64,000 nt of DNA from Sphingomonas sp. PP-F2F-A104-K0414 (GTDB taxonomy: Bacteria; Pseudomonadota; Alphaproteobacteria; Sphingomonadales; Sphingomonadaceae), in contig NZ_SLYD01000004.1 in the NCBI RefSeq assembly GCF_004340945.1, forward strand, positions 372,001-436,000, given 5' to 3'. The position numbers and the translations under genes were made by a program. Below, in pieces: positions 1 to 9,432 of the stretch. The notes under the pieces are model-generated. The model had not been told where the DNA came from, ran no database searches, and saw nothing but the letters and a program-made list of their open reading frames with translations. Each line of letters begins with the position of its first letter. The first letter of the stretch is position 1.

Positions 1-533
1 TTGTCGGGCTGCTCCTCGGGCGGCTCTTCCTTGCCTTCGAGCAGCGGGAGCAGGCCTTCGAACAGGTCGCCCATGCCTTCGCCGTGCTCGGCCGACAGCT
101 GGACGGGGTCGCCGAAGCCTAGTGCAAGCGATTCGAGGATGCCGTCTTCGCCGGCGCGGCCTTCGGCCTTGTTGGCGACGAGGAGGACGGGAACATCGGC
201 AGTGCGCAGCCAGCGCGCGATCTCTTCGTCCAAGGGCACGATCCCAGCGCGGGCGTCGAACAGGAACAGCGCTACGTCAGCCTGCGCGACGGCGGCCTCG
301 GTCTGCTGGCGCATCCGGCCGGGCAGAGTCTGCGCGTCGTGGTCTTCGTAGCCGGCGGTGTCGATGATGCGGAATTCGAGACCGATCAGCGACGCGTCGC
401 CTTCGCGGCGATCACGCGTAACGCCGGGCCGGTCGTCGACCAGCGCGAGCTTCTTGCCGACGAGGCGGTTGAACAGAGTCGACTTGCCGACATTTGGGCG
501 GCCGACGATCGCGACCACGGGGAGTTTGGACAT
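1..533 (-). CDS. der: Ribosome biogenesis GTPase Der (EngA), N-terminal part
   Basis: Der is a double GTPase needed for 50S subunit maturation in the cytoplasm. The visible 177 residues run from the ATG at 533 to the window edge. They hold the first G domain: the P-loop GRPNVGKST near residue 11, the [10 protein letters not shown] switch region, DTAG, and the NKAE guanine-specificity motif. The sequence breaks off in an acidic linker (EEPPEEQPD) before the second G domain; the C-terminal KH-like domain is outside. An AAGG lies just upstream of the ATG. It follows bamB on the same strand after a 72-bp spacer with a strong hairpin. The bamB-der order is common in proteobacteria. Identification is firm; only truncation by the window limits it. 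Confidence 0.96.
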   Translation of the reverse strand, partial: MSKLPVVAIVGRPNVGKSTLFNRLVGKKLALVDDRPGVTRDRREGDASLIGLEFRIIDTAGYEDHDAQTLPGRMRQQTEAAVAQADVALFLFDARAGIVPLDEEIARWLRTADVPVLLVANKAEGRAGEDGILESLALGFGDPVQLSAEHGEGMGDLFEGLLPLLEGKEEPPEEQPD

Positions 534-568
534 GAGGGTGGCCTTAGCGCGTGTCGCGGCAAAGGTCA

Positions 569-603
569 CCTAGTCCCTCTCCCCGCCGGGGAGAGGGACT
601 AGG
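569..603. repeat. Perfect inverted repeat between bamB and der
   Basis: A 16-nt arm (569-584) is exactly complementary to 588-603, with a 3-nt loop. The core reads ccctctcccc/ggggagaggg, the same motif that makes up the arms of the element inside valS (51946-52037) and the hairpin after pyrG (7064-7093). There is no T-tract on either side, so it is better read as a half-element of the repeat family than as a classical terminator, though it could stabilise the bamB mRNA 3' end. Confidence 0.85.
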
Positions 604-605
604 CG

Positions 606-1928
606 TCACCTATACGCGGTGACCTTGCCCTTCTGGTCGAGCGTGTAGAGCGTCGAGTTCGCAACGATCGGCGGCAGCGAGAACGGCGTTTTCGTCTCGA
701 TCGTCGAGCTTACCGTGCCATCGGTCGGCGAGACGAAATTGATCTCGCCGCGCGAGTTGGTGAGGACCAGACGGTTGCCTGCCAGGATCGGGCCGAACCA
801 CGTGATCGCGTTGCTGCGCTTCTTCTCGTTCTGGAAGCGCTTCAGCTGCGCGATCCAGCGCGCCTTGCCGTTCGAGCGCGACAGGCAGACCAGGCGCGCA
901 TCGTCGGTGACAACGAACAGCCACTCGCCTGCGATCCACGGCGTAGAGATGCCCGCGAAGTTCTGCTCCCACAGACGCTGGCCGGTCGACAGTTCGAGCG
1001 CGACCATGCGGCCACCCTGCCCGACCGCATAGACGCGGCCGCCGTCGATCACCGGTGCGGCGTCGATGTCCGACAGGCTCGACACCGAGGTGGTGACCGA
1101 GGTGCGCGAGAGTGCATCCTGCCAGAGGATACGACCATTCTCGTAGCGATAGGCGCTGAGCTCGCCGCTCGAGAAGCCGGCGACCACGGTGCCCTGGCTG
1201 ACCGCGGGGGCTGCGACGCCGAACACGCCCTGTGTTTCGAGCGTGCCCGACTGGACCCACTGAACCTTGCCGTCGGCCTGGTTGAGCGAGAAGACCTGGT
1301 TGTCCTGCGTCAGGACGTACACCGCGCCATTGGCGACGGTCGGCGAACCACGCAGCGGCGCGCCGGGCTTGGCACGCCACAGGATCGCGCCATCGGCCGC
1401 GTTCATAGCAACGACGTCACCGACGCCGTCGGTCGCGTAGAGCTTGCCGTCGTCATAGCTGACGCCGCCGCCGAACCGTGCCGAGCGGTTGATCTTGCCC
1501 TCGGTGATCCCCGCGCTCCACAGTGCCGCGCCGGTATCGGCGGTGAACGCGTGGATCGTCGCGGTGACGTCGGTCACGAACAGCTTGCCGTCGGCGACGA
1601 CCGGCGCCGCGCCGAGACGCTCGCGGTTCGAGCCGCCGTCGATTCCGGACTGCCAGAGGCGCTTGGGCTGATCGGCGAGCGCGAGCTGGCCCATCGATTT
1701 GGCGGGGTTGCCGCCGGGCTGCGCCCAGGCGTCGTTGACCGCGGGCGCGGGCAGCAGGACCTGGACGTCGGCGATCGTCTTGTCGGTCTCGACCTCGTTT
1801 TCCGAGACGAGGATCGAGACGCGGTCGCCGAGCGTCGGCGTCTTCTTGACGCTACCCTTGAAGATCCCGCAACCGCTGAGCGCCACCAGCGCGGCGACGG
1901 CGACCGTCACCCGATATGTCTTCATCAT
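606..1928 (-). CDS. bamB: Outer membrane protein assembly factor BamB
   Basis: BamB is the beta-propeller lipoprotein of the BAM complex, which folds beta-barrel proteins into the outer membrane. The 440-residue product begins with a short charged segment and a hydrophobic stretch ending in the lipobox LSGC (Cys20), so the mature protein is lipid-anchored. The rest shows repeated PQQ-type blades with recurring G-x-L-x-x-x-D and LW-type motifs. Length fits the longer alphaproteobacterial BamB. Its ATG overlaps the stop of the upstream YfgM-like gene by 3 bases in an ATGATG context, indicating translational coupling. An alternative start is the second ATG, one codon downstream. Confidence 0.95.
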   Translation of the reverse strand: MMKTYRVTVAVAALVALSGCGIFKGSVKKTPTLGDRVSILVSENEVETDKTIADVQVLLPAPAVNDAWAQPGGNPAKSMGQLALADQPKRLWQSGIDGGSNRERLGAAPVVADGKLFVTDVTATIHAFTADTGAALWSAGITEGKINRSARFGGGVSYDDGKLYATDGVGDVVAMNAADGAILWRAKPGAPLRGSPTVANGAVYVLTQDNQVFSLNQADGKVQWVQSGTLETQGVFGVAAPAVSQGTVVAGFSSGELSAYRYENGRILWQDALSRTSVTTSVSSLSDIDAAPVIDGGRVYAVGQGGRMVALELSTGQRLWEQNFAGISTPWIAGEWLFVVTDDARLVCLSRSNGKARWIAQLKRFQNEKKRSNAITWFGPILAGNRLVLTNSRGEINFVSPTDGTVSSTIETKTPFSLPPIVANSTLYTLDQKGKVTAYR

Positions 1929-2662
1929 TGCGCCTTGGTATCCTCGTTTGATGCAGCCGGAGTGATCACCCTGACCGTAGCTCCAGTGGCAACAGCATCC
2001 ACGCCCAGTACGCCGGCCATCTGAACCGCACGTTGACGAATTGTCTCGGGCACGCCGGTATCGCGCGCGATCTGGCCGAACAGCGTGCCTGCCTGCTGGC
2101 GCTGGTTCATATGGAGATACGCGATCGCGACCATCTCGCCCGCACTGCCGAGCCAGGGGCCACCGGGAACGGCGAGCGGACGGAGGCGCTCGACGACGAC
2201 CTGCGGCTTCAACGTATCGAACTCGGCCGAGGTCTGGCGAACAAGCGCCAGATCACGGAAAGGCTTGGCGAGCGACGTGTCCGCGGCGATCGTACCGAGC
2301 TTGGCAGCGGCGCCCTTCAGGTCGTCCTTCTGGAGCAGCACGTCCGCCTGCGTGAACAGCGCAAGCGCGCGGTAGCCATCGCGGTTCGACTTGGCGAGTT
2401 CCGCGAGCGGCTTCGACGCAGCGGCGGCGTTGTTCGCACCGAGCGAATCGTACGCAGCCTGGAGTTGCTCACCCTCGACGCCGGCAGCCTCGCCATTGTG
2501 ATGCTGCCAGTAGAGGAAGCCGGCAAACGCGGCGAGCGCGGCGACGACGCCGATCGCGACCCATTTGCCCCACGTCGTCCAGAATCCGGCGAGTTGGTCG
2601 CGTCGGAGTTCTTCGTCGACCTCGCGCAAAAATGCTTCATCGGTTTTCGGCGGGAGGGCCAA
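1925..2662 (-). CDS. YfgM-like membrane-anchored TPR protein
   Basis: A 245-residue protein related to the YfgM/tetratricopeptide family that associates with the Sec translocon and periplasmic chaperones. A charged cytoplasmic N-terminus (DEAFLREVDEELRRDQL) precedes one transmembrane helix near residues 33-55, followed by an alanine-rich helical periplasmic region typical of TPR folds. I chose the TTG at 2662 because a GGAG lies 6 nt upstream and homology-like sequence starts there; the open frame continues upstream into panB but that part looks like out-of-frame translation. It precedes bamB with coupled start/stop, the same partnership seen in enterobacteria. Function is inferred from family and context. 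Confidence 0.88.
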   Translation of the reverse strand: MALPPKTDEAFLREVDEELRRDQLAGFWTTWGKWVAIGVVAALAAFAGFLYWQHHNGEAAGVEGEQLQAAYDSLGANNAAAASKPLAELAKSNRDGYRALALFTQADVLLQKDDLKGAAAKLGTIAADTSLAKPFRDLALVRQTSAEFDTLKPQVVVERLRPLAVPGGPWLGSAGEMVAIAYLHMNQRQQAGTLFGQIARDTGVPETIRQRAVQMAGVLGVDAVATGATVRVITPAASNEDTKAQ

Positions 2663-2733
2663 GGACAGCTCCGGAATATTTGGGGGATGGACGGCGCGGA
2701 CCTTAGCCGCGCCGGGACCGAAACGGAAGCGGA

Positions 2734-3594
2734 TCAATCCTTGGGGGCGTAGACCTGCTCGGGCCCTGGGAATACGCGGCCGCGGACGTCCTCGGCATAG
2801 GTCTGCGCGGCGGTCGAGATCGTATCGGCGACATCGGCGAAGCGCTTCACGAACTTGGCGGTACGGTCGAACATGCCGAGCATATCCTCCGTCACCAGCA
2901 CCTGGCCGTCGCACTGCGCCGATGCGCCGATCCCGATCGTCGGGCAGGCAACGGTGTTGGTAATCTCGATCGCTATCGGCTCGACCACGCCTTCGATCAC
3001 CAGCGAGAACGCGCCCGCGTCGGCGATGCTCTGCGCGTCGGCGACGATCTTGGCGGCTTCCTCGGGCGTGCGACCGCGCGCGCCGTAGCCGCCGAGCACG
3101 TTGACCGCCTGCGGGGTGAGGCCGACATGGCCGACCACGGGGATGCCACGCTCGGTGAGAAATTTGACGGTCGGCGCCATCGCGGTGCCGCCCTCAAGCT
3201 TCACCGCCGCCGCGCCGGTCTGTTTGAGCAACCACGCTGCGCTCTCGAACGCCTTTTCGGGCGACGCCTCATAGCTGCCGAACGGCATGTCGATGACGAC
3301 GACCGCGTGATAGCTGCCGCGCACCACCGCTGCGCCGTGCGCCGCCATCATCTCAAGCGTGACGGGTACGGTCGAGGGCAGGCCGTAGATCACCTGCCCC
3401 AGGCTGTCGCCGACCAGCAGCATGTCGCAGTGCGGATCGAGCAGCTGTGCCGTGCGAACCGTGTACGCGGTGAGCATGACGAGCGGCGTCTTGCCCTTCT
3501 GCCGACGGATCGCGGGGATCGTCAGGCGCTTGAGCGGGGCCGGCGTCGGGTTCGCGCGACTCGTCGCGGTGTCGAGGGTGTAGGTCGTGGACAT
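2734..3594 (-). CDS. panB: 3-methyl-2-oxobutanoate hydroxymethyltransferase
   Basis: PanB transfers a hydroxymethyl group from methylene-tetrahydrofolate to 2-oxoisovalerate, giving ketopantoate, the first committed step of pantothenate and coenzyme A synthesis. The 286-residue TIM-barrel protein shows the family signatures [14 protein letters not shown] (magnesium ligand Asp), [27 protein letters not shown] and the catalytic-region EGV near residue 200. Length is slightly above the E. coli enzyme because of about 20 extra N-terminal residues rich in Thr and Pro. It lies 71 bp upstream of the YfgM-like gene on the same strand and may share its transcript. Confidence 0.96.
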   Translation of the reverse strand: MSTTYTLDTATSRANPTPAPLKRLTIPAIRRQKGKTPLVMLTAYTVRTAQLLDPHCDMLLVGDSLGQVIYGLPSTVPVTLEMMAAHGAAVVRGSYHAVVVIDMPFGSYEASPEKAFESAAWLLKQTGAAAVKLEGGTAMAPTVKFLTERGIPVVGHVGLTPQAVNVLGGYGARGRTPEEAAKIVADAQSIADAGAFSLVIEGVVEPIAIEITNTVACPTIGIGASAQCDGQVLVTEDMLGMFDRTAKFVKRFADVADTISTAAQTYAEDVRGRVFPGPEQVYAPKD

Positions 3595-3650
3595 GCGCGC
3601 GTTCTAGCGTGCGACCCTGGACTCGCCCAGTCTTCGCAGCCTTACCCGGT

Positions 3651-4085
3651 TCAAACCGCCCAACCCTTGTGCCGCGCATGGCCGACGAGCCAGAGCGTGA
3701 ATGCGGCAATACCGATAATCACGAAGGGAAAACCAAGCGTCTCGCTGGCACCCTTTTGCGCGACGATGTCGGTCGAGGCGAACAGCCAGCCGAACTGCAC
3801 GATCGTAGCGCCGAGCGATGCGATCAGGAACGGGCGGGCACTGGCACGGCGCATGAACAACAGCACGGCGCCGATCAGCCCGGCCAACACCGCGACGGCG
3901 AACAGCGGATCGTACCAGTTGGGCAACGCCGCGTAGAGCGCCCGGTCATAGGCACTCGCCCTCCCCATCGCATCAGCGCCGAGTCGCACCTGTTGCAGAC
4001 ACATGAAACAACCAACGAGCCCCCAGACGACGAGGGCGCCCGTGGTCAGCCGAAACGACAAGGGCCCCTGTCGTACGAAGAACAT
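3651..4085 (-). CDS. Small conserved membrane protein, four helices
   Basis: A 144-residue protein with four likely transmembrane helices (about residues 13-33, 61-79, 87-105 and 118-136). Charged residues between helices, such as RRASARP after the second helix, suggest a simple hairpin topology. I do not recognise a catalytic motif. Similar short proteins in sphingomonads tend to be labelled hypothetical or sugar-transporter-like, a weak label. It sits upstream of panB on the same strand with a 56-bp gap. Function unknown. Confidence 0.8.
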   Translation of the reverse strand: MFFVRQGPLSFRLTTGALVVWGLVGCFMCLQQVRLGADAMGRASAYDRALYAALPNWYDPLFAVAVLAGLIGAVLLFMRRASARPFLIASLGATIVQFGWLFASTDIVAQKGASETLGFPFVIIGIAAFTLWLVGHARHKGWAV

Positions 4086-4224
4086 GCCGCCACCCTCGTT
4101 AGTCCGGCTCGATTAGCCTGAGCCTATTGCTTTGGATCAACAGACTGCGCTTCGCAGGGGCTGCGCGCAAGGGGATGGCGTCGGACGCGCATCGATGCAG
4201 CTTGAGGGCGTCGATTGCTCCGAA

Positions 4225-4266
4225 CCGGAGAGACATCGGGAGCTTCCGACTGCGATGTCTCTCCGG
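4225..4266. repeat. 14-bp perfect inverted repeat downstream of the TonB receptor
   Basis: Arms 4225-4238 and 4253-4266 (ccggagagacatcg and its complement) enclose a 14-nt loop. It lies in the 296-bp spacer between the TonB-dependent receptor and the small membrane protein. No T-run follows on either strand. It could mark the 3' end of the receptor transcript or be a protein-binding palindrome. It does not match the repeat families found elsewhere in the window. Confidence 0.75.
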
Positions 4267-4306
4267 GCCGTATCCCGCCGTATAAGACGTCAAACCTGAA
4301 CGCGCA

Positions 4307-4388
4307 GTGACGATCAGGAGTGACGATCAGGGGTGACGATCAGGAGGTGACGTTCAGGGGGTGACGACTTGGACGTAACGATCAGAAC
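4307..4388. repeat. Short tandem repeat overlapping the receptor stop codon
   Basis: Six head-to-tail units of 13-14 bp starting at 4307, 4320, 4333, 4347, 4361 and 4375. The consensus is gtgacgatcagg plus one or two variable bases; the first three are nearly identical and the last two diverged. The final unit contains the TGA stop of the TonB-dependent receptor (complement of 4382-4384). The units are contiguous without spacers, so this is not a CRISPR array. Confidence 0.9.
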
Positions 4389-6811
4389 GACCGCGAGACG
4401 GTCAGGCCATAGGTGCGCGGATCGCCGGGCTGTCCGACGACGAGACCGGTGCTGCCCGATTGGAGCGCAAGCACCTCGTAATATTTCTCGTCGAACGCGT
4501 TGCGAAGCCAGCCGAACACGTTCCAGCTGTCCTTCGCCTTGAATCCGAGGCGGAAGTTGCTGAGCGCGTAGCCGTTGATATCGGTATAAGCCGAGCGCGA
4601 CGGATTGGACGAGAAGGTCGACCGGTAACTGCCGTCATAGCCAAGATACACCTGGCCATCGAGACCGCCGAGCGTTGCCGGCAGGTCGTATTCCGCCCCG
4701 TACGAGAACGCCCATTTCGATACGCCGGGCAGGCGCTGACCGGATATGTCGCAGTTCTGCGGGCTGATGCCGCCGGCGGTACCGGGTGCGCTCGGCGTCT
4801 GGCCGGCGGTCGTGGTGGTGCCACCGGACAGTTCGGGCGGGCATGGGGCATCGACGAACTTCACGTATTTCGCGTCGGTATACGCCCCGTTCGCGTAGAA
4901 ACTGAACCGGTCGGTGGGACGGAACGCCGAATCGAATTCGAGACCGCGGGTCCGAACCTTGCCGGCATTGGCGAGATAGCCGCGCAGTACGCCGAGCTGG
5001 CCGTTGGTAACGGTCGCCTGGTAATCGCTGATTTCGGTCCAGAACCCCGCGAGGTTCAGGGTGACTCGGCGGTCCAGGAACTGGGTCTTGAGCCCCAATT
5101 CGAAGTGGTTCACCTTTTCGGGCTTCACCGTAGCGGCCGACAGGATCGGGTTGTTGCTGCCGTCTAGCGGCAAGCCCGACAGGTTGATGCCGCCCGACTT
5201 GTAGCTGCGCGCATAGGTCGCATAGGCGTGGATGTCAGACGTCACGGTGTAGGCCGCCGTGATGTCGCCCGACAGGTTCCAGTTGTCGAAATCGGGCTGA
5301 TAGCTTTGCGGCGCGAGCACGCCGCGCTGATCCGCGGTCAGCGCCGTGCCCGTGCCGTTGGTGACGACCGAGACATAGTCGCCCTTCTTCTTGTCGTAGT
5401 TCAAGCGCAGGCCCGGCGCGATCTGGAACCGATCGCTGACGTTCCAGGTGAGCTTCCCGAACAGCGCAGCGCTGGTGTTGGTGAAGCCGATCGTATTGCG
5501 CGACGTCAGCCCGTTCAGCGTCGCCGGATTCTTGCCGCCCGCGCTCGTCGGGTTGAGCAGGAACGCACTTGCCGCCGGGCCCTGCACCTGAAGCCCTTGG
5601 GTATCGATCGTCTGGTAGAAATAGAACGCGCCGAGCACGTAATCGAGCGTGTGCTTGCCGTTCGAGGCGATCCTCAGCTCCTGGCTATACTGGGTCTGCT
5701 GCGACGGATTGGCGGAGACGGTGGTGATCGGCAGGCCGATGAAGTCGCGATCGTTCGACGGATCCCAGTTCCAGAACCGCCATGCGCTGACCGAGGTGAT
5801 CGTCGACGCGCCGAGATCCAGATTGCCGAGCAGCGATACGCCGCCCAACTCCTGCTTCGCGCGCAACGGCGTGTCGACGTCGGTCACCCGGTCGAACGCG
5901 TTGGTCGATGGCACGACATAGCCCTGCGCGGCGGCGAGGGCGGCATATTGGCGGTTGAGCGGCCGCTGCGTCGCGCCGGTGCGCGCGTAATATTGAACGC
6001 AGCAATTCGGGTTCTGCTGGCCGTAATCGCCCGACAAAGCGAGATTGAGATTGTCGGTCGGCTTCCAGTAGAGCTGCCCGCGGACGCTCTTGTTATCCTG
6101 TGCGTTCAGATCCTTGCCGGTCACGACGTTGTGGATCGTGCCGTCGCGCTCGGTCACCGACGCCGACAGCCGGATCGCGAGTTTGTCGGGGATGAGGGGC
6201 CCTGACACCGAGGCCTTGGCCTGGATGAACTGGTAGTTGCCGGTGGTGAGCTCGATCCGCGCCTCAGGCGTGAAGCTGGGTTTGCGCGTCGTGATGTTGA
6301 TCGCGCCGGCGGTGGTGTTCTTGCCGTAGAGCGTGCCCTGGGGGCCGCGGAGGACTTCGATCCGCTCGGTATCGGTGAAGTCGAACGTCGCCGAGGCGAT
6401 CCGGCTGTAATAGACCTGGTCGACATAGATGCCGACGCCCTGCTCGATCCCGTCGTTGGTCAGCCCGAACGGTGCGCCGAGACCACGAATGTTCGCGGCG
6501 GAGTTGCGCGGGTTGGTGGAATAGAATTGCAGCGTCGGCTGGAGCTGCGTGAGCCGGCTGACATTGTACGCGCCGGTTTCGGCGAGCGCGGTGCCGCCGA
6601 TGACGGACATCGCGATGGGGACGGTCTGGATGGTCTCGGCGCGGCGGCGCGCGGTGACGACGACGTCCCCGCCTCCGCCCTGCTGCTGGTTACCGAGACG
6701 GCCGTTGGCCTGCGGGTCAGCCTGCGCGCCAGCAGGCGTCGGCGGCGCGACGGGCGGCGTTGATACGGTAACGGCCTGACCGGCAAGCAACAGCGCAAGC
6801 GTAAGCGACAT
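4382..6811 (-). CDS. TonB-dependent outer membrane receptor
   Basis: An 809-residue outer membrane receptor that takes up a ligand using energy from TonB-ExbBD. It has an N-terminal signal peptide (MSLTLALLLAGQAVT) followed by a Pro/Gln/Gly-rich linker. The plug domain opens with DVVVTARRRAE (TonB-box-like) near residue 50 and contains the GPQGTLYGKNTTAGAIN signature near residue 155. The remainder is a 22-strand-type barrel ending in a terminal Phe (VSRSF), the usual BAM recognition signal. Sphingomonads carry dozens of such receptors for plant polymers, siderophores or aromatics; nothing next to this gene reveals the ligand. The gene stands alone, flanked by repeats. Confidence 0.92.
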   Translation of the reverse strand: MSLTLALLLAGQAVTVSTPPVAPPTPAGAQADPQANGRLGNQQQGGGGDVVVTARRRAETIQTVPIAMSVIGGTALAETGAYNVSRLTQLQPTLQFYSTNPRNSAANIRGLGAPFGLTNDGIEQGVGIYVDQVYYSRIASATFDFTDTERIEVLRGPQGTLYGKNTTAGAINITTRKPSFTPEARIELTTGNYQFIQAKASVSGPLIPDKLAIRLSASVTERDGTIHNVVTGKDLNAQDNKSVRGQLYWKPTDNLNLALSGDYGQQNPNCCVQYYARTGATQRPLNRQYAALAAAQGYVVPSTNAFDRVTDVDTPLRAKQELGGVSLLGNLDLGASTITSVSAWRFWNWDPSNDRDFIGLPITTVSANPSQQTQYSQELRIASNGKHTLDYVLGAFYFYQTIDTQGLQVQGPAASAFLLNPTSAGGKNPATLNGLTSRNTIGFTNTSAALFGKLTWNVSDRFQIAPGLRLNYDKKKGDYVSVVTNGTGTALTADQRGVLAPQSYQPDFDNWNLSGDITAAYTVTSDIHAYATYARSYKSGGINLSGLPLDGSNNPILSAATVKPEKVNHFELGLKTQFLDRRVTLNLAGFWTEISDYQATVTNGQLGVLRGYLANAGKVRTRGLEFDSAFRPTDRFSFYANGAYTDAKYVKFVDAPCPPELSGGTTTTAGQTPSAPGTAGGISPQNCDISGQRLPGVSKWAFSYGAEYDLPATLGGLDGQVYLGYDGSYRSTFSSNPSRSAYTDINGYALSNFRLGFKAKDSWNVFGWLRNAFDEKYYEVLALQSGSTGLVVGQPGDPRTYGLTVSRSF

Positions 6812-6977
6812 GAATGTTTTCCCCTGAACCTTGCCGCGGAAAGTCTACTGTTTCAGGGGATATTCAATGCGAGCTTGTCTTGGGGCGGGGAAAGCGCGGC
6901 TTCGTGGCGCTCGTTGGTAAGGACGAAGAGCTCAAGCGTACGATGGCCACCATCCGCGAACGGCACCCGCCGCCCTG

Positions 6978-7029
6978 TTTCCCCGCGAAGGCGGGGATCC
7001 AGCCTGGGCTCCCGCCTGCGCGGGAGAAC
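6978..7029. repeat. Palindromic element, family A
   Basis: Two inverted hairpin arms, ccccgc-gaag-gcgggg then, inverted, a gcgggag-type arm, each flanked by atccag/ctgggc and by gtttc/gagaac ends. The arms are nearly abutting here, giving a compact copy. Matches the copies at 34713, 37865 and 50426. Lies in the spacer between the TonB receptor and pyrG. Confidence 0.88.
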
Positions 7030-7063
7030 AAGGAGGCGTTGGCAGGTATCTCCATGAGAACGA

Positions 7064-7093
7064 CATCTCCCTCTCCCTTTGGAGAGGGAGATG
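7064..7093. repeat. Hairpin immediately after pyrG
   Basis: A 13-bp perfect stem (7064-7076 with 7081-7093, catctccctctcc and its complement) and a 4-nt loop, ending 4 bp from the pyrG stop codon. Same ccctctcc motif as the half-element at 569-603 and the valS insert. It may act as the pyrG mRNA 3' hairpin, but no T-tract follows on the minus strand. Confidence 0.82.
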
Positions 7094-7097
7094 TGAC

Positions 7098-8732
7098 TCA
7101 GACCAGGCGGCTTTGCTTGACGGCGGCTTCGATGAAGCTGGCGAACAGGGGGTGCGGGTCGAAGGGTTTGCTCTTCAGTTCCGGGTGAAACTGGACGCCG
7201 ACGAACCAGGGGTGGTCGGGGCGTTCGACGATCTCGGGGAGCGTGCCGTCTGGGGACATGCCTGAGAAGACGAGCCCGCCCTGCTCCAACGCTTCCTTGT
7301 ACCCGGTGTTGACCTCGTAGCGGTGACGATGACGCTCCGAAATCTCGGTGCCGCCGTAGATCGACGCGACGACGCTGTTGCCGGTGAGCTTCGCGTCATA
7401 CGCGCCGAGCCGCATCGTGCCGCCCATGTCGCCTTCCGCTGCACGCGTTTCGAGGCCTTCGCGGCCCATCCATTCGGTGATCATGCCGACCACCGGCTCG
7501 TCGGTCGGGCCGAACTCGGTCGACGACGCATTGGGGATGCCGGCGAGATCGCGCGCGCCCTCGACGCAGGCCATCTGCATGCCGAAGCAGATGCCGAAAT
7601 ACGGAATCTTCCGCTCGCGCGCGAATTTGACCGAGGCGATCTTGCCCTCCGCGCCGCGCTCGCCGAACGCGCCGGGGACGAGGATCGCGTCGCACGGCTC
7701 GAGCTGTCCGGCGATATCGCTCTCGGCATTCTCGAACAGCTCGGCGTCGATCCAGCGGACGTTGACCTTCACGCGATTCGCGATGCCGCCGTGGACCAAA
7801 GCCTCGTTGAGCGACTTGTACGCGTCCTGGAGCCCGACGTACTTGCCGACCACGCCGATCGTGACCTCGCCTTGCGGGTTGGTCAGGCGGTCCATGATCT
7901 CGGTCCAGCGCGACAGGTCGGGCGCCTCGGCGGGCTCGATCCCGAATGCGCGGAGCACTTCGATGTCGAGGCCTTCGCCGTGATACTGGAGCGGCACCGC
8001 GTAGATGCTCTTCGCGTCGAGCGCGGGGATGACCGCGCTGGCGGGGACGTTGCAGAACAGCGCGATCTTGGCGCGCTCCGACGGCGGCAGCGGATGTTCG
8101 CAGCGGCAGACGAGCACGTCGGGCTGCACGCCGAGCGCGGCAAGTTCGCGAACCGAATGCTGCGTCGGCTTGGTCTTCAGCTCGCCGGCGGCGGCGATGT
8201 ACGGCACCAAGGTCACGTGGATGCTGATCGCGTTGCCGCGACCTTCCTCGTTCTTGAGCTGGCGAATCGCCTCGATGAACGGGAGCGATTCGATATCGCC
8301 GACGGTGCCGCCGATCTCGCAGAGGATGAAGTCGATGCCGTCGGTCTCGGCGCGGGCGAACGCCTTGATCGCGTCGGTGACGTGCGGGATGACCTGCACG
8401 GTCGCACCGAGATAATCGCCGCGACGCTCGCGGGTGATGATCTGCTGATAGATGCGGCCGGACGTGACATTATCCGACTGGCGTGAAGGAACGCCGGTGA
8501 AGCGCTCGTAATGGCCGAGGTCGAGATCGGTCTCGGCACCATCGTCGGTAACGTAGACCTCGCCGTGCTGATACGGCGACATCGTGCCGGGATCGACGTT
8601 CAGATACGGATCGAACTTCCGAATCCTGACGGTATACCCGCGCGCCTGGAGGAGAGCGGCAAGCGATGCCGCCATGAGACCTTTACCGAGCGACGAAACC
8701 ACGCCCCCGGTGATGAAAATGTACCGAGCCAT
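7098..8732 (-). CDS. pyrG: CTP synthase
   Basis: PyrG aminates UTP to CTP using glutamine and ATP. The 544-residue product, matching the usual length, starts [18 protein letters not shown], the synthetase P-loop signature. [10 protein letters not shown] follows in the amidoligase domain. The C-terminal class I glutamine amidotransferase domain shows [10 protein letters not shown] with the nucleophile Cys, and a final GVQFHPE with the catalytic His and Glu. I use the ATG at 8732; an in-frame TTG 13 codons upstream would add residues not expected for the family. It lies downstream of secG on the same strand with an imperfect hairpin between them. Confidence 0.97.
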   Translation of the reverse strand: MARYIFITGGVVSSLGKGLMAASLAALLQARGYTVRIRKFDPYLNVDPGTMSPYQHGEVYVTDDGAETDLDLGHYERFTGVPSRQSDNVTSGRIYQQIITRERRGDYLGATVQVIPHVTDAIKAFARAETDGIDFILCEIGGTVGDIESLPFIEAIRQLKNEEGRGNAISIHVTLVPYIAAAGELKTKPTQHSVRELAALGVQPDVLVCRCEHPLPPSERAKIALFCNVPASAVIPALDAKSIYAVPLQYHGEGLDIEVLRAFGIEPAEAPDLSRWTEIMDRLTNPQGEVTIGVVGKYVGLQDAYKSLNEALVHGGIANRVKVNVRWIDAELFENAESDIAGQLEPCDAILVPGAFGERGAEGKIASVKFARERKIPYFGICFGMQMACVEGARDLAGIPNASSTEFGPTDEPVVGMITEWMGREGLETRAAEGDMGGTMRLGAYDAKLTGNSVVASIYGGTEISERHRHRYEVNTGYKEALEQGGLVFSGMSPDGTLPEIVERPDHPWFVGVQFHPELKSKPFDPHPLFASFIEAAVKQSRLV

Positions 8733-8769
8733 GGGAAGAGTCTCGTAGCGTGTGTTGGGGACGAACGAC

Positions 8770-8797
8770 AAGAGCCCCGCGGATCACGCGAGGGTCT
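8770..8797 (-). terminator. Possible weak terminator or attenuator between secG and pyrG
   Basis: An imperfect stem of about 10 pairs (around gaccctcgcg and cgcggggctc) in the 85-bp secG-pyrG spacer, with a modest T/C-rich tract after it on the minus strand. Only moderate support; it may let part of the secG transcripts continue into pyrG. Confidence 0.35.
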
Positions 8798-8817
8798 TTT
8801 ATCGGCGAATGGAGTGT

Positions 8818-9213
8818 TTAGTTGGCTAGCGGGACCGCGCCGTTATCGGCGGGCTTCGTCGTGCCGGCCGGAACGCCAGCATTCTCGGCGCCACCGGCGA
8901 ACGGTGCCGCGTCACCCTTGGGCTGCGCGGTCGGGACTGCCGTTGCCGCCGCCGGGGTACGCGCGAGTGACGTGTCGATCGTGGTGGTGCGGTGATTCGC
9001 TGCGAGGACCGCCAGCAGGATCGAGAACAGCACGAACATCGTCGCCAGGACGCCGGTCGCGCGGGTCAGGAAATCGGCTGCGCCGCGGGCCGACATCAGG
9101 CCCGAGGGACTGCCGCCCATGCCCAGACCGCCGCCTTCCGACCGCTGCATGAGGATCACCGTGACGAGGGCGGCCGCGATGATCGCGTGGATGACGAGCA
9201 GAAAGGCGAACAT
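8818..9213 (-). CDS. secG: Preprotein translocase subunit SecG
   Basis: SecG is the small accessory subunit of the SecYEG protein-conducting channel in the inner membrane. The 131-residue protein has two transmembrane helices (about residues 2-21 and 53-73) joined by the characteristic glycine-rich loop QRSEGGGLGMGG. The C-terminal tail, from residue 74, is rich in Ala, Pro, Thr and Gly, typical of alphaproteobacterial SecG. It precedes pyrG on the same strand. Confidence 0.94.
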   Translation of the reverse strand: MFAFLLVIHAIIAAALVTVILMQRSEGGGLGMGGSPSGLMSARGAADFLTRATGVLATMFVLFSILLAVLAANHRTTTIDTSLARTPAAATAVPTAQPKGDAAPFAGGAENAGVPAGTTKPADNGAVPLAN

Positions 9214-9432
9214 TGCGCGGAAAACCCCGGAACTTTTGCGAAGGCGCGCACATAGGCGACGTCGCGGTTTCGATCAACCGGGCGATCGACCGCGGCGCTG
9301 CCTCCGCATATCGCAAGGCAATCGCAAAACTACGGAAACATGACGTCCGGGCGGCGTTGTGAACCCGTAATGACGCTCATGACTGGGTATCGTGCACATA
9401 AATTCAGATGGCGGATCAACGCTGTGGCATCA

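Noticed and set aside
2663..2914. N-terminal extension of the YfgM-like gene into panB
   Set aside because: The extension overlaps panB out of frame and looks like Arg-rich shadow translation; the TTG at 2662 has a good ribosome-binding site.
4307..4388. CRISPR array
   Set aside because: Units are contiguous, 13-14 bp, without spacers, and no cas genes are nearby.
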